Below the pieces are notes generated by a model. The model saw nothing but the letters and a program-made list of their open reading frames with translations. It searched no databases and was not told the origin of the DNA. Below are positions 23,157 through 33,519 of a DNA stretch of 64,000 nt, one piece after another. Position 1 is the stretch's first letter; every line of letters begins with the position of its first letter. Made by a program: the position numbers and the translations under genes. The stretch covers positions 22,589,001-22,653,000 of the forward strand of contig NC_073354.2 in assembly GCF_027580225.2 (NCBI RefSeq), read 5' to 3'. This DNA is from Misgurnus anguillicaudatus. Lineage: Eukaryota > Chordata > Actinopteri > Cypriniformes > Cobitidae.

Positions 23157-26100
23157 CTGTGCACAGATGATAGGAGAAAAGAGGGAGGAGATGTGGGAGA
23201 TACAAGGGGAGGGGTGAAATTTAAGAAAATTGAGGATAAAGAGGAAGTAAATACAATTTAAGTGTTTATACCAGCAGATTAAGGAGGTAAAGATATTGGC
23301 ATTTTGTGAGGCTGGTACTGGTTAAAGGGATAGTTCATCCAAAAATGAAAATAATAATTTACTCACCCTAAAGTTGTTACAAACCTGAACACATTTATTA
23401 TATTTTCTGCTATACACAAAGATATTTTGAGCAATGTAACCAAACCGTTTTTGAGCACCATGGATTTCCATAGTATTTTTCTTCCCTACCATGGAAGTCA
23501 ATGGTGCTTCTGTTTCCTGCTTGATTACAAATATATTCCTATGTTTTCAGCAAAACAAAGACATTTATACACAGGGTTCCCACACCTTAGTTAACTTCAA
23601 ATTCAAGAACCTTTCAAGGACTAATACCCTCAAATTCAAGGACTAAATGTGGGGACACATTTCAAGTGAGAGCAAGGTTACATCGTGTTACCTTTTAAGA
23701 TACATTGTTACAGTTCCCTTTTGAGGGAACTCGCGCTGCGTCACTGAGCGGACACTTTATAGACGCCTCCAGGTGTAAGTGCATCTGAATGTGTATATCA
23801 AATTCAACCAATGGTGAGGCTTAACAACCAAGACAGGAAGACGCGGGAGCCAGGAAATATATCGACATCTAAACTATTGCTGAAGACGGCGTTACAGGGA
23901 CGCAGGAAGTATGGCAAGGAAGACGCAGCGTCTCGTTCCCTTCTCAGGGAACAACAGTTACATACATAACTTGAGACGTTTTCATGTGTCAAACAATGCA
24001 AAAAAGCATTTTGGTATAAATCAACATTCGCATACAAAAGATATTTTAACATTTTAGCACGTGTGCGCTTTTTTTTCCAGAAAACTTCTTGCATAAAATA
24101 GATTCAAGCACTTTCAATGACCTGTATCTATGTATGTATATTTTCAAAAACTTCCCAGGGCCTTGAATCCCCCCCCAGATTCACAAACTTTCAAGTATTT
24201 CAAGTTCCCATGGGAACCCTGTATACAGGTTTTTAACAACTTGAAGGACAGTAAATAATGACTGAATATTTTTGGGTAAACTATCCCTTTAAGTATGGTA
24301 CTGGACCAGCTAACCACAAGATGGCAGTAATGGTTTAATAAATTGGCTTAGTTTTGATGTCTTACGGCCTTAGTTATTGCCTTGCAATGTGTTAAAAAGC
24401 TTCAATATATATTTGTTGTCAAATATATGATACAATTTTGTATTTTATGTAAATAAAAAGATATCAATAATGGGTTTCATGAAGCAGTATCTTGCAGCCA
24501 AGAATTTCCTTAAAGGTGCCATAGAATAAAAAAAACTTGTATTTACCTATGCATAGATGAATAATAAGTACATGGTCAGTACATGTTAAAGACATATTGT
24601 AAGCCTCAAACGCGTTCGTTTTCTCATTCTTATGTAAACCTCGTGCATGCAAAAAGGCAGCCAATCTCAGCATAACACCAACTGTGATGTAACAGTCGAG
24701 ATGTACGCCTCAAAATGTTTACTAATGTGGCATGAGCGTCAGAGAGAGCAGAGCAGGGCTCAACGTTACTATTCAAGACCCTTCCAAATAGGGCAAAAAT
24801 AGATCATTTCATACAAAGGACAAATCTAAATGGACATGGTAAAACATTTGTGGATAATTTTTGCACTTAATAAAGTTATATACCTTCTATGTAAATTTCA
24901 AATAACAATTTAAAGGCGGAGTGCATGATCTGAAAAACAATTTGGAAAAGAGAGTAGGGCCGACTACCAAAACACACTTGTAGCCAATCAACAGTAAGGG
25001 GCGTGTCTACCAACAGACATCGTTGCCTGGGTTGCATATGTGTGGGGCGGGTCTATCAAAAGAAGATCCAGATTCTATTGGGGTAGGGGCGTGTTTGTTT
25101 AGGTGATTTCAAATATCAACATTGGCTTTCAGAGATCATGGACCCTGCCTTTAACATATTATTTGAGTGCATTCTTTGGCACCTTTAAAACTGAAGAATG
25201 ACACAGCACCAAACAATGTTAATCAAATTTCAGTGATCAACTAAAACCATTTTCATTTTCAATTGGTAGAATTAGAACTGGTATAGCATTGAATACAGAT
25301 TAGAAATATGGAGGGAGAGGAGAATCTTTAAAATACATTTAAAAATAAATATGCATTGAAACACACTCGGCATGCTGTAGGAGACTAATGAATTAAACCA
25401 TGTTTGAATCCCATTGCTACCTACTGTCTGTGCACGTTCTCACTCACTCACTCACTCACTCACTCACTCACTCACTCACTCACTCACTCACTCACTCACT
25501 CAAAACCCTTTAAAAATGATAAGTGTGTTTCATCTAAGACCTGTAGCTGGATGGGCATGATTATGTTGTTCAGCACACACCTGCGTCCGATGCCAGATGA
25601 CGGAGGCTCTGGAGTGACCCAGTTTGTTCTGGCAGGGTCCTTTATCATAGTGAATCAGCAGGAAGTCATCCTTTGGAGACGGAGGAGGACTGTTAGTGTC
25701 ACTTAAGATGAATATCATTAACATGGACAAGCAGCACAACTCCTTAAGTAAACCAGCTCAGGTCTAAGGCTTGTTATTAATCTGTAAGTAACTGTACTGG
25801 AGTAAGAAGACATTTATCTACAGAAGTGCAACTGTGTGTTGTATTGGTGATTATAGGGGTAAAGATCTGAGAATTCATGTCAGAATATCTTAAAAAGTGC
25901 TCAGCTGTGCTAATACACTAATACACAGCTGATAAATAATACACAGCTAAAGCAAATATAGCAATATACTTATAATTTCATATATGAAACGTACATCGAG
26001 TGACTCCAGGCAGTACCAGCAGAAGGCGTGTTTGCAGTTCTTACACATCATCTGTGCGCAGCCTTCATCTCTTTCGATAAACACTTTACACTTAGGACAG

Positions 26101-28906
26101 CGTTTGATCGGAGCCTCGTCGTCGTGATCTTTCAGGTTAAAACTGAAAGAGATGGAGACAAATACCAGCAGGACATTTACATATGGTACAAACTAAAAAC
26201 TTGCTGTTATGTCCTCTCCAACTCTTACCCTGCGTTCACACCAGCCACGGTAGAGGCATCAAGCGTGAGTAATTTTTAATGATAAGTCAATGTAAAGACG
26301 CGTTTACACGCATCTGGGGTTCTTGCGGTGCAAATGACATGAATCCGCCTCGTTCACGCGAATGACGCGAATTGAGCATTGCCGCGGGAAACGTGCGAAT
26401 TGAAAAATCTGAACTTTGGTGGAAAATCGTGCCGCGTTAACCAATCAGGAGCTTGCGCTAGTAGTGACTACCGCATTTGGTGTGAATCCAGCATTAGAGG
26501 TTATAAACAGATGAATATATGGATGTTTGGATTTGTTTTCAAATGCCTAAACAATATGGACAAATATATTTGATCATTTTTATTTACAGTGAGGAAAATA
26601 AGTATTTAAACACCCTGCTATTTTGCACGTTCTCTCACTTAGAAATCATGGAGGGGCCTGAAATTGTCATCGTATGTGCACGTCCACTGTGAGAGACATA
26701 ATCTAAAAAAAAAAAAATCCAGAAATCACAATGTATGATTTTTCCAACCACTTACCCGCATGATACAGCTGCAAATAAGTACCCGAACACCTGAGAAAAT
26801 GAATGTTAATATTTGGTACAGTAGCCTTTGTTTGCAATTACAGAGGTCAAACGTTTCCTGTAGTTTTTCACCAAGTTTGACCAAAAAGTTCTATTTTGGT
26901 CTCATCTGACCACATGTCTTTCTCCCATGACTCCTCTGGATCACCCAAATGGTCATTGGCAACCTTAAGACGGCCCTGGACATGTGCTGGTTTAAGCAGG
27001 GGAAACTTCTGTGCCATGCATGATTTTAAACCGTGACGTCTTAGTGTATTACCAACAGTAAACTTGGAAACGGTAGTCCCAGCTCTTTTCAGGTCATTGA
27101 CCAGCTCCTCCCACGTAGTTCTGGGCTGATTTCTCACCTTTCTCATCTTTTCCCACGAGGTGAGATCTTGCATGGAGCCCCAGTCCAAGGAAGATTGACA
27201 GTCATGTTTAGCTACTTTGCTAATGATTGCTCCAACAGTGGACCTTTTTTCACCAAGCTGCTTGCCAATTTCCCTGTAGTCCTTTTCAGCCTTGTGGAGA
27301 TGTACAATTTTGTATCTAGTGTCTTTGGACAGCTCTTTGGTCTTGGCCATGTTAGTAGTTGGATTATTACCGATTGTATGTGGTGGACATGTGTCTTTAT
27401 GCAGCTAACGACCTCAAACAGGTCTAATTTAGGATAATAATGGAGTGGAGGTGGACATTTTAAAGGCAGACTAACAGGTCTTTGAGGGTCAGAATTCTAG
27501 CTGATAGACATGTGTTCAAATACTTATTTGCAGCTGTATTATACATATAAAAAGTTTTAAAAATCATATATTGTGATTTCTGGATTTTTTTTTAGATTAT
27601 GTCTCTCACAGTGGACATGCACCTACGACGACAATTTCAGACCCCTCCATGATTTCTAAGTGGGAGAACTTGCAAAATAGCAGGGTGTTCAAATACGTTT
27701 TTCCTCATTGTATATGCACAAATCTAACATTATACAGTAACCATCAGCAAAATTGAACTCTTATCCTAAACTCTGTGGTTTTGTAGTATTACCTATTCTC
27801 CCTGGGCAGGAAGGTGGTAATTGGAAGGCCCTCCTGACACCCCTGGCCTGTGTGGCAGTCTCTACTGCATGCGGAGCAGAAACGCAGGTTGCACTGAGGG
27901 CACTGCACCGGCTGCGCAATTTCCACCTCTTCTTTCTTCAGCTGGCACACGGCTTGGCATGAGGAGGATGGACACCAGGTCCTACAAGGATCCAGGAGAA
28001 CCTCTGCATGAGCAAAATGAACAAACACTGAACAAAGATCACACAATACATTCTTCATCAAAAATGTGTGTGACAAATAGAAAGCGCAGCTAATGCAGTA
28101 TAATAAACATTTCAGAAGTATGGAGCACTAGTATATACAGTATGCATGTGTTTACCTTTACATTTATGCATTTGGCAGACACTTCTCATCCAAAAATACC
28201 CATGACCTACAGGAACATGCATGTTTGCATCAGAGAAACTCACCTCGCTCAAACTGGAGTCTCCTATAACGTTGCATGACCTCCGCAGGCACCATATACT
28301 CAATCTACAGTAGAGAGAAAGATTGTAAAAGCCTTAATCCTTCAAAAACACTTAGTTGTGTGCACACAATAAGCACAATTACTTCCTGTCTCTGTGTCTA
28401 AATTTTAAGTTAGCCTACCTCGTTTTCTTGTAAATGTCCCCGTTTTGGGCAGGCAGAGTCCGGACAGCTAATAGCCGCTTCGAGGCCTTCTTTAATGAGT
28501 AGGTCAACATATTGCTTCAAACACTGTACGGGACAGATTTCAGTAAAGTTATCTTTCAAAGAACAGACAGGAATAACAACAAAGGAGTTGTCACAGAAGA
28601 CCGTGTTCACTCTGCCAGTCAAATCCGTTTCTACATATCCAATTGGATTTCGATCATTTTAAGCAAGTGTGAGAGAAAAAAACTCATGAAATATGAAAAT
28701 TTGTGATAAACAGTGTGGAGTGTGGACACAAAAATTTAAACTGACAGTGCAAACATAGTCAAAGTCCTTACCAGACTGCAAAACATGCACTGGCACTGTG
28801 ATATGGTGGTCATCTGCTCCATGGGAAACTCTCCCAGACAGAGTTTACAGGACAGAAGGGGCGCCGGGTCAACATCACAGCTGGGTTCATAGCGAGAGAT
28901 GCTCAT
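23025..28906 (-). CDS. rnf144a: RNF144A, RBR-type E3 ubiquitin-protein ligase
   Basis: Seven coding exons (28906-28772, 28523-28419, 28304-28244, 28003-27793, 26142-25995, 25670-25581, 23156-23025) join in phase with GT-AG introns into 882 bases, 293 residues plus stop; the mammalian protein is about the same length. RBR ligases take ubiquitin from an E2 via RING1 and pass it through a RING2 cysteine to the substrate. RING1 ligands Cys20, 23, 38, 40, 43, 46, 65 and 70 are present. The IBR has Cys111, 116, 135, 138, 143, 146, His151 and Cys156. RING2 includes Cys186, 189, 204 and 207 and the predicted catalytic Cys199. A hydrophobic segment at about 251-277 is the tail anchor, followed by a Cys/Lys tail ending DDDPLPT. 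The family acts at endomembranes and plasma membrane, including on DNA-PKcs (known for the mammalian protein). Which teleost duplicate (aa or ab) this is cannot be told here. Confidence 0.95.
23571..24222. mobile_element. Element with ACAGGGTTCCC termini inserted in the MITE
   Basis: The inverted ends ACAGGGTTCCCACAC and ttcccatgggaACCCTGT are flanked by ATAC on both sides (23567-23570, 24223-24226). Next to the termini, caaattcaagaacctttcaa on the left mirrors tttcaagtatttcaag on the right. No open frame of note. Confidence 0.65.
23706..23956. repeat. Third-level nested inverted-repeat element
   Basis: gttcccttttgagggaactc near 23713 and cgttcccttctcagggaaca near 23937 bracket a GC-richer core with paired gcgctgcgtc / gacgcagcgtc ends. 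It lies wholly inside the element 23571-24222. Confidence 0.55.
24510..25188. mobile_element. TTAA-bounded element with AAAGGTGCCA termini
   Basis: The left end TTAAAGGTGCCATAGAAT and right end ATTCTTTGGCACCTTTAA are inverted. It lies in rnf144a intron 6 and contains another TTAA-bounded element at 24910-25154. Confidence 0.75.
24910..25154. mobile_element. Nested short TTAA-bounded element
   Basis: The left end TTAAAGGCGGAGTGCATGATC and right end GATCATGGACCCTGCCTTTAA are inverted; 245 bp, no coding capacity. Confidence 0.7.
25438..25502. repeat. (CACT)n microsatellite
   Basis: About 16 copies of a tetranucleotide repeat, roughly 80 bases downstream of the exon-6 donor of rnf144a in transcript direction. 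The plus-strand open frame 25404-25706 is a product of this repeat. Confidence 0.95.
25581..25670 (-). CDS. rnf144a: rnf144a exon, residues 221-250
   Basis: 90 bases, phase 0. Encodes [20 protein letters not shown] and on to WHRTQ, the conserved post-RING2 segment. Acceptor ccaaag precedes it and donor GTGTGT follows it. Confidence 0.92.
25995..26142 (-). CDS. rnf144a: rnf144a exon, RING2 domain, residues 171-220
   Basis: 148 bases. Encodes [20 protein letters not shown] followed by the rest of RING2 (...[17 protein letters not shown]). Cys199 in DEGCAQ aligns with the catalytic cysteine of the mammalian protein (Cys198). Acceptor tttcag precedes it and donor GTACGT follows it. Confidence 0.93.
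26229..26496. mobile_element. Short MITE in rnf144a intron 4
   Basis: The left end cctgcgttcacaccagcc and right end tggtgtgaatccagcatt are inverted. About 270 bp and relatively CpG-rich inside. Confidence 0.6.
26587..27710 (-). mobile_element. Tc1-like transposon, internally deleted
   Basis: The inverted termini CAGTGAGGAAAATAAGTATT (26587) and aaatacgtttttcctcattg (to 27710) extend over more than 100 bp and are flanked by TA (26585-26586, 27711-27712). At 1124 bp it is shorter than a full Tc1 because the catalytic half of the transposase is missing. It lies in rnf144a intron 4 on the same strand as the gene. Confidence 0.9.
26868..27350 (-). pseudogene. Tc1-like transposase, N-terminal half only
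   Basis: A 160-codon frame starts [20 protein letters not shown] and includes the paired-like helix-turn-helix region (about residues 1-110) and the first catalytic aspartate, Asp149, in [11 protein letters not shown]. The second aspartate and glutamate blocks are absent. The DNA after the stop, read one base out of frame, gives the usual C-terminus ([12 protein letters not shown]). The internal deletion therefore joined the two ends out of frame. It could at most encode a DNA-binding fragment. Confidence 0.88.
27793..28003 (-). CDS. rnf144a: rnf144a exon, IBR domain, residues 101-171
   Basis: 211 bases. Starts [20 protein letters not shown] and carries the complete IBR Cys6-His-Cys ligand set, ending LPREN plus two bases of Ser171. 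Acceptor tgcag precedes it and donor GTAATA follows it. Confidence 0.92.
28151..28215 (-). repeat. SINE tail fragment in rnf144a intron 3
   Basis: ttacatttatgcatttggca followed by gacacttctcatccaa and cctacaggaac is the reversed tRNA-SINE tail, as at 12236. Confidence 0.6.
28244..28304 (-). CDS. rnf144a: rnf144a exon, residues 81-101
   Basis: A 61-base exon too short to stand out as an open frame. It encodes [20 protein letters not shown] plus the first base of Glu101. Acceptor tgtag precedes it and donor GTGAGT follows it. It is the RING1-IBR linker. Confidence 0.9.
28419..28523 (-). CDS. rnf144a: rnf144a exon, residues 46-80
   Basis: 105 bases, phase 0 at both ends. Begins [13 protein letters not shown] and supplies RING1 ligands Cys46, Cys65 and Cys70. 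Acceptor tacag precedes it and donor GTAGGC follows it. Confidence 0.92.
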
Positions 28907-28925
28907 GGTACAAGAATCTGGGATA
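28772..28925 (-). CDS. rnf144a: rnf144a exon with start codon (coding 28906-28772)
   Basis: The ATG at 28906-28904 gives [10 protein letters not shown], aligned with the known N-terminus of the family. Residues 1-45 hold the first RING1 ligands. The donor GTAAGG follows CTG at 28772. Nineteen bases upstream of the ATG a pyrimidine tract plus AG (cttag, at 28926) forms an acceptor, so 28925-28907 is 5' UTR and a further upstream exon must exist. Confidence 0.92.
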
Positions 28926-29339
28926 CTAAGAGACAGACAGACAGAATCACTGCAGACATCATACATACTGACCCTATTTACTTTATTGCACATTATTGTG
29001 AACAATTAACTTTGTAAATGTAAACAACTTTTACAATAACTTCACAAATCGTTCTTAATTTTTTCACCCCTCCAATCACATGATTTCATTTAGTCCTCAT
29101 ATTGCAGAGGTGGGCTGTGTGCAGAGCTGTAAGCCCTCAAGATTATATTTTATTTAGGGATCATTGCATTGAAATGTATTTAGTTTGTTTACTTGAAATA
29201 ACAGCTATCAAGAGCTTCTTCAGTGTTTGTTGAGGGCTCGTCCAATCATTCGATGTAAAGTGTGTGTATTTTTCACTATGCTGCTAGGTAACCCAAAGCA
29301 AGCTAATGGCTATGTTTTTTTGAACAGGAAAGCCATACA
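28926..29339. other. Upstream intron of rnf144a, nothing recognised
   Basis: Immediately 5' of the start-codon exon in transcript orientation. Because that exon has an acceptor, this is intronic; no upstream exon was found. Confidence 0.5.
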
Positions 29340-29347
29340 GTATATAT

Positions 29348-30063
29348 TAGGGATGCACCGAATCCAGATTTTTTAGGTTCGGCCGAATCCCGAATCCACC
29401 GTTTAAGATTCGGCCGAATCCGAAACCGAATACCGAATCCTACTCGCATCCTTATTCCAACACAGTAAAACACATTAATGAAGTAAAAAACGTCCACAGC
29501 AGTGTATTTTTCATTTTATTTAATTTTAACTGTACATTTTGCCAGGATGACAAGTTGGAAAAACTATTTTGACAATAACCATAAGCCTATGCATAATGAA
29601 AGCGATGCGTTGGGACACGCTCGTTTTTCCAATAAGCAAGCAGCTCCGCGATGAAAACTATATTTAACTTTGAGTGAGAAGCTCCGCTCGTCAATGTCAG
29701 TCTTCACACGGCCGTCCAATTACAGTGAAGGAGGGGCGGGACATTACCACAGCAACCAACCGGCTCACAGCTGAAGCATCACAGCTACCAAGCGCTCGGC
29801 TGAAAAACAGCTGGCATTTGGGGTCCTCAAGGCGTTTTCAGCGGTGTTTAAAAGTTTTGGTGTGTCCAGCTGACCGAAAGAAAAAGCTCCTCTCCACGTC
29901 AGCACCCGATGTGTGTAATCAACGGCTGCGTGACGTCGACCAGCGTAGCGCAAGCCTAGGGTTCGGTTCGGTGGAAAAAAAATCTAGGATTCGGCCGAAC
30001 CCCGCCAAAAAGCCCAGTATTCGGCCGAATCCGAAACCGAATCCTGGATTCGGTGCATCCCTA
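29348..30063. mobile_element. hAT-like element with TAGGGATGCACCGAATCC termini
   Basis: The inverted ends are flanked by a perfect 8-bp duplication GTATATAT (29340-29347, 30064-30071). Each end carries repeated attcggccgaatcc palindromes. 716 bp, non-autonomous. The 152-codon frame 29674-30132 overruns the element and is not a gene. Confidence 0.9.
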
Positions 30064-30470
30064 GTATATATACACTCAGAGAATACAAGCAGCACCTTTA
30101 ACACAAACACACACATACAGTTGGCACCTTAAAACTGTTTCTAAAATCTACAACTAAGAAATGTACTGTAGTTTACTATACCACCTAATCCATGTGGGAC
30201 TAGATGCAACATAGGCATAATCAATTTTGGAAAGATGATCTAGTGTGTTTCTCCACAGCAGATATAAGTGTGGGTGGAGACAGATGGAGACTGTGTGCTT
30301 GCGTCTGCAGTCTCTCATCGTGTTAGCATTGGAAACAGTCGACAGCCCAAAAAGCACCAACATCTCAGTGGGCTCTGTGTGTGTGTGTGCGTGCGTGCAT
30401 GTCTCTCTCTTCAGTCAGGAAGCCCACATACCACATTCACAAAACCCTGAATCTTATATTGTGCCCTATA

Positions 30471-30877
30471 GCAAATACAGTGAGACTATCTAGGGATTCA
30501 TACTGCAATCTTAAAAAAACAAACAGACTATCATATTTGTTCATGAATGTAAAGGTAAAAGATGTTACGGCAATGTGTGGCATGCGGCATTACTGCAATG
30601 GGTGGCATGCGGCGTTAAGGCAACGTGTGGCATGCTGCGTTAAGGCAACGTGTGGCATGCGCCGTTACGGCTACCTGTGGCATGCGGCGTTAAGGCAACT
30701 TGTGGCATGCTGCGTTACGGCTACGTGTGGCATGCGCCGTTACGGCAACATTTGTGTGCCATGCGGCGTTACGGCAACATTTGTGTGCCATGCGCCGTTA
30801 CGGCAACATTTGTGTGCCATGCGCCGTTACGGCAACATTTGTGTGCCATGCGGCATTACGGCAACCTTTGTGTGCCA
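30471..30877. repeat. Minisatellite locus, copy 1
   Basis: A leader (gcaaatacagtgagactatc ... tactgcaatcttaaaa) precedes an array at 30564-30877. The array has seven units of 25 bp, then four of 29 bp and a partial one. The 25-bp form reads about gttacggcaacgtgtggcat plus gcggc. The 29-bp form carries atttgtgtgcc in place of gtgtggc. Three overlapping long frames here (30381-30965 and others) are artefacts of the array. Confidence 0.9.
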
Positions 30878-31185
30878 CAATCTTATAGACGGTTTCACTG
30901 GACGCACGTGCTCTGATGCGATACACGTCTGGATCCGAACTTTACTTACGGTTTCGTTTTTTTAATGGTCTGACTAGGTGTTAAACCAATCTCTTGAACA
31001 AATGCCTCGTCGAAAATAACAAATGTTTTGGTTTCCTAGGTAATCTATGTGTTGTTTTTTGCTTGTTATATAAATAAACTAATGTTTAAAGAACTTTGTT
31101 GCGATTTATTCTTAGCGGGTTTACCGGAAGTTACGTGCGGACCACAACAGCCGCTTGTTTATGCTGTTACTGCTGCAACCGTCTA

Positions 31186-32636
31186 TATGATGCCCCACAG
31201 CAAATACATTGAGACTAGGGGTGGAACGGTACACAGAAGTCCCGGTTCGGTTCGTACCTCGGTTCAGGCGCCACGGTTCGATTCACTTTCGGTACAATGT
31301 AGGGAAAAGCAAAACAAAAATGAAGGCGGCATTTTTTTAGTACTTGAGCTAATATCTTAAAAACATAGGTGTCCTTATCAGTGTTATTTTGAGATGTCAT
31401 GAATATGAACTGAAATGCATTTAACATACTATCTCGTATTTCAAAAATGTATACCACTTTAAGTAATCTTGTACTCATCTTTCATACAAATATGGGTTCA
31501 ATTGTATTACAAGTGTTACCTAAATACATTTTAAAATTACATTTTGGCCTTATTTCATATTCATGTACTAAAGAACAAAAAAGGCTCTTAGGATGAATTA
31601 ATAGGTGTGACCAACTTCACGAGGCGCTGCAAAAAAATGACAAGTGGATGACATCAGAGTAACGCGAGAGCGATTTGAATCAAATTAGCCTCCTCCGCAA
31701 AATTTCTCGCGGTACTCTGTCGCTGATGGCGCTGCGTAAAGTTGAGCACGCTTAAGAAACTGAAAGCAGCTGAACTCGACAGAACTGCCCTGCGTATGCC
31801 TGTTGTATATAGCAGGACAATTTATCTCCTACTTCTCAGCGTGAGAAATACAAAGTGTGGCGTTTGAACTGACTGAAATGCGTGTTTGTCAAGGTGAATG
31901 CGTGAGACTTGAGAGCCCTGATTAGATGTATTTCCACTCACATACCTAACAATTGCTGAACAACGCCGATGCAAAGTCCTCGTCTTTTCTACCACTCTCT
32001 CGCCTGTACTATTGTAACTGACTGGAAAACTGAAGTTTTGCCAAACTTGCGATGGCTGGCGGAGCGTCTAACTCTTGTGGAACACCACTTGCCATCCTCG
32101 CTATCTCTGCTCACTAACTGACTGGACCTGCGTCAACGTGACAAAAAACTGCAGAGTGCCAGAATGTAGACGGGCTCTGATAGAGCGCATACATAGGCGG
32201 AGCTCGGATGCATCGGCGCCAATCAGAGCTTCAGAGCTAAAAGCGGGGCAACAGATTAGCTGTCCATAAAGAACCTGCGTATCTAACAGTAGTTCTGCAT
32301 TACATTAATTATATTGCACGCAAGTTTTTTTATTTTCATACCGTGTATTCTCCGTTTAAATTCATGCACCGAACCGTGACCCCGTACCGATTCGGTTAGA
32401 AACGAATACATGTATTGTTCCACCCCTAATTGAGACCATCTAGGGATTCATACTGCAATCTTAAAAAACCAAGCAGACTATCATATTTTCTCAACGTAAA
32501 GGTAAAACACGCGGCGTTACGGCAACGTATGGCACGCGGCTTTATGGCAACGTATGGCACGCGGCGTTAGGGCAACGTATGGCACGCGGCTTTACGGCAA
32601 CGTATGGCACGCGGCTTTACGGCAACATTTGTGTGG
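31186..32636. repeat. Minisatellite locus, copy 2, split by a hAT element
   Basis: The same leader starts near 31200, is interrupted at 31216-32428 by a hAT-like element, resumes at 32437 (catctagggattcatactgc) and leads into an array at 32508-32636. That array has four 25-bp units and one partial unit ending in the 29-bp-type sequence (aacatttgtgtgg). Confidence 0.88.
31216..32428. mobile_element. hAT-like element with TAGGGGTGGAACGGTAC termini
   Basis: The inverted ends are flanked by a perfect 8-bp duplication ATTGAGAC (31208-31215, 32429-32436). Subterminal cggttcggttcg and accgaaccg runs are present. 1213 bp. No transposase recognised; frame 32075-32269 has no domain. Confidence 0.9.
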
Positions 32637-32640
32637 ACGT

Positions 32641-33129
32641 TAATATAGTTATAATTAACGTTATCTTTATAGTTATCATTCTTGATGTAAATGGGGCCTT
32701 AGAGGCAGCTGGGGCCATTGCTGGAGCACGCTGAACTTTAAAAATGCCAAAGCTGAGGAAGGAGATGTGCAACAGCCTAGCTGAACTCCTGTATCTGCTG
32801 ACAGAGGTAAATAGTCTGAGCTAGCACTTTAGCAAATTGTCTTGTTGTGCTAGCACATTTCAAAGAGCACAGTTTAATTAAATAATTTTCACTTAATTTG
32901 TGACGATGGACAGGAGATGCTGCGATGGATAATTTAAACCTGTAGTGGAAATATGATAACAAATGATATCAAGGTCTTACGCAAGATCTATCTAGGTTAA
33001 AGCTAATTTAAGCTGTACTCCATTCACAAGCCTACACAACTGTCACTCCAACTGTCTGTCTTGTGCTGATGGCTTGGATGCAGTCAAGAGCTTGGGGAAA
33101 AAAAATCATCTTCCATAAGCACAATAAAC
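32641..33129. other. No recognisable gene or repeat
   Basis: The 61-codon minus frame 32777-32962 has no recognisable domain. Confidence 0.45.
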
Positions 33130-33519
33130 TTAAAGGTGCCCCATGTCATTTTTAGAAGGATCTCTTGACAGAAATGCAATATAATATCCATAAATATATT
33201 TCACCGGTATAATATTTAACTGCTGTTTTTATTACCTGAGAATGAGACGTTTTTTCTATACACTGGAAGTCCCCTTACATGGAAGTCACCATTTTGTGTC
33301 ACCATGTTTCTACAGTAGCCCTAAACTGTCCGAAACTGCTCTACAGAGCCCGTTTCGTCACTACGTTGTCTCAGACAATGACATGTTTATCCTGTGGCGG
33401 CATACTGTAGCTTCTCTATGCGTTTCAAAAGGGAGGGATGAGCTGTGGACTGAGCCGTTGATTGCAATTGGCAAAATCACCGCTAGATTTCGCTAAACAT
33501 CTAGACACAGCACCTTTAA
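33130..33519. mobile_element. TTAA-bounded 390-bp repeat, copy 1
   Basis: TTAA lies at both ends. It starts aaaggtgccccatgtcattt, then agaaggatctcttgacagaa, and ends near ctagacacagcacctttaa. It shares the motif series (caccattttgtg, gtttctacag, gtagcttctctatgcgtttc) with 50480-50858 (same orientation) and 34804-36287 (opposite). Confidence 0.8.

Larger units (their letters stand above)
23322..24292 (+). mobile_element. TTAA-type MITE in rnf144a intron 6, with nested insertions
   Basis: The left end TTAAAGGGATAGTTCATCCA and right end ttgggtaaactatccctttaa are inverted, with TTAA at each boundary. The body matches the copy at 6978. It is split by the element at 23571-24222. Confidence 0.75.

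Noticed and set aside
25404..25706. 100-codon plus frame with a THSL repeat
   Set aside because: Produced by the (CACT)n microsatellite and antisense to an rnf144a exon.
30564..30877. Possible CRISPR-like array
   Set aside because: Units abut with no unique spacers and the context is a vertebrate genome; it is a minisatellite.
30381..30965. 194-codon plus-strand open frame and two overlapping frames
   Set aside because: All three frames are open because the 25/29-bp minisatellite has no stops; the unit lengths are not multiples of three, so no one frame is favoured.
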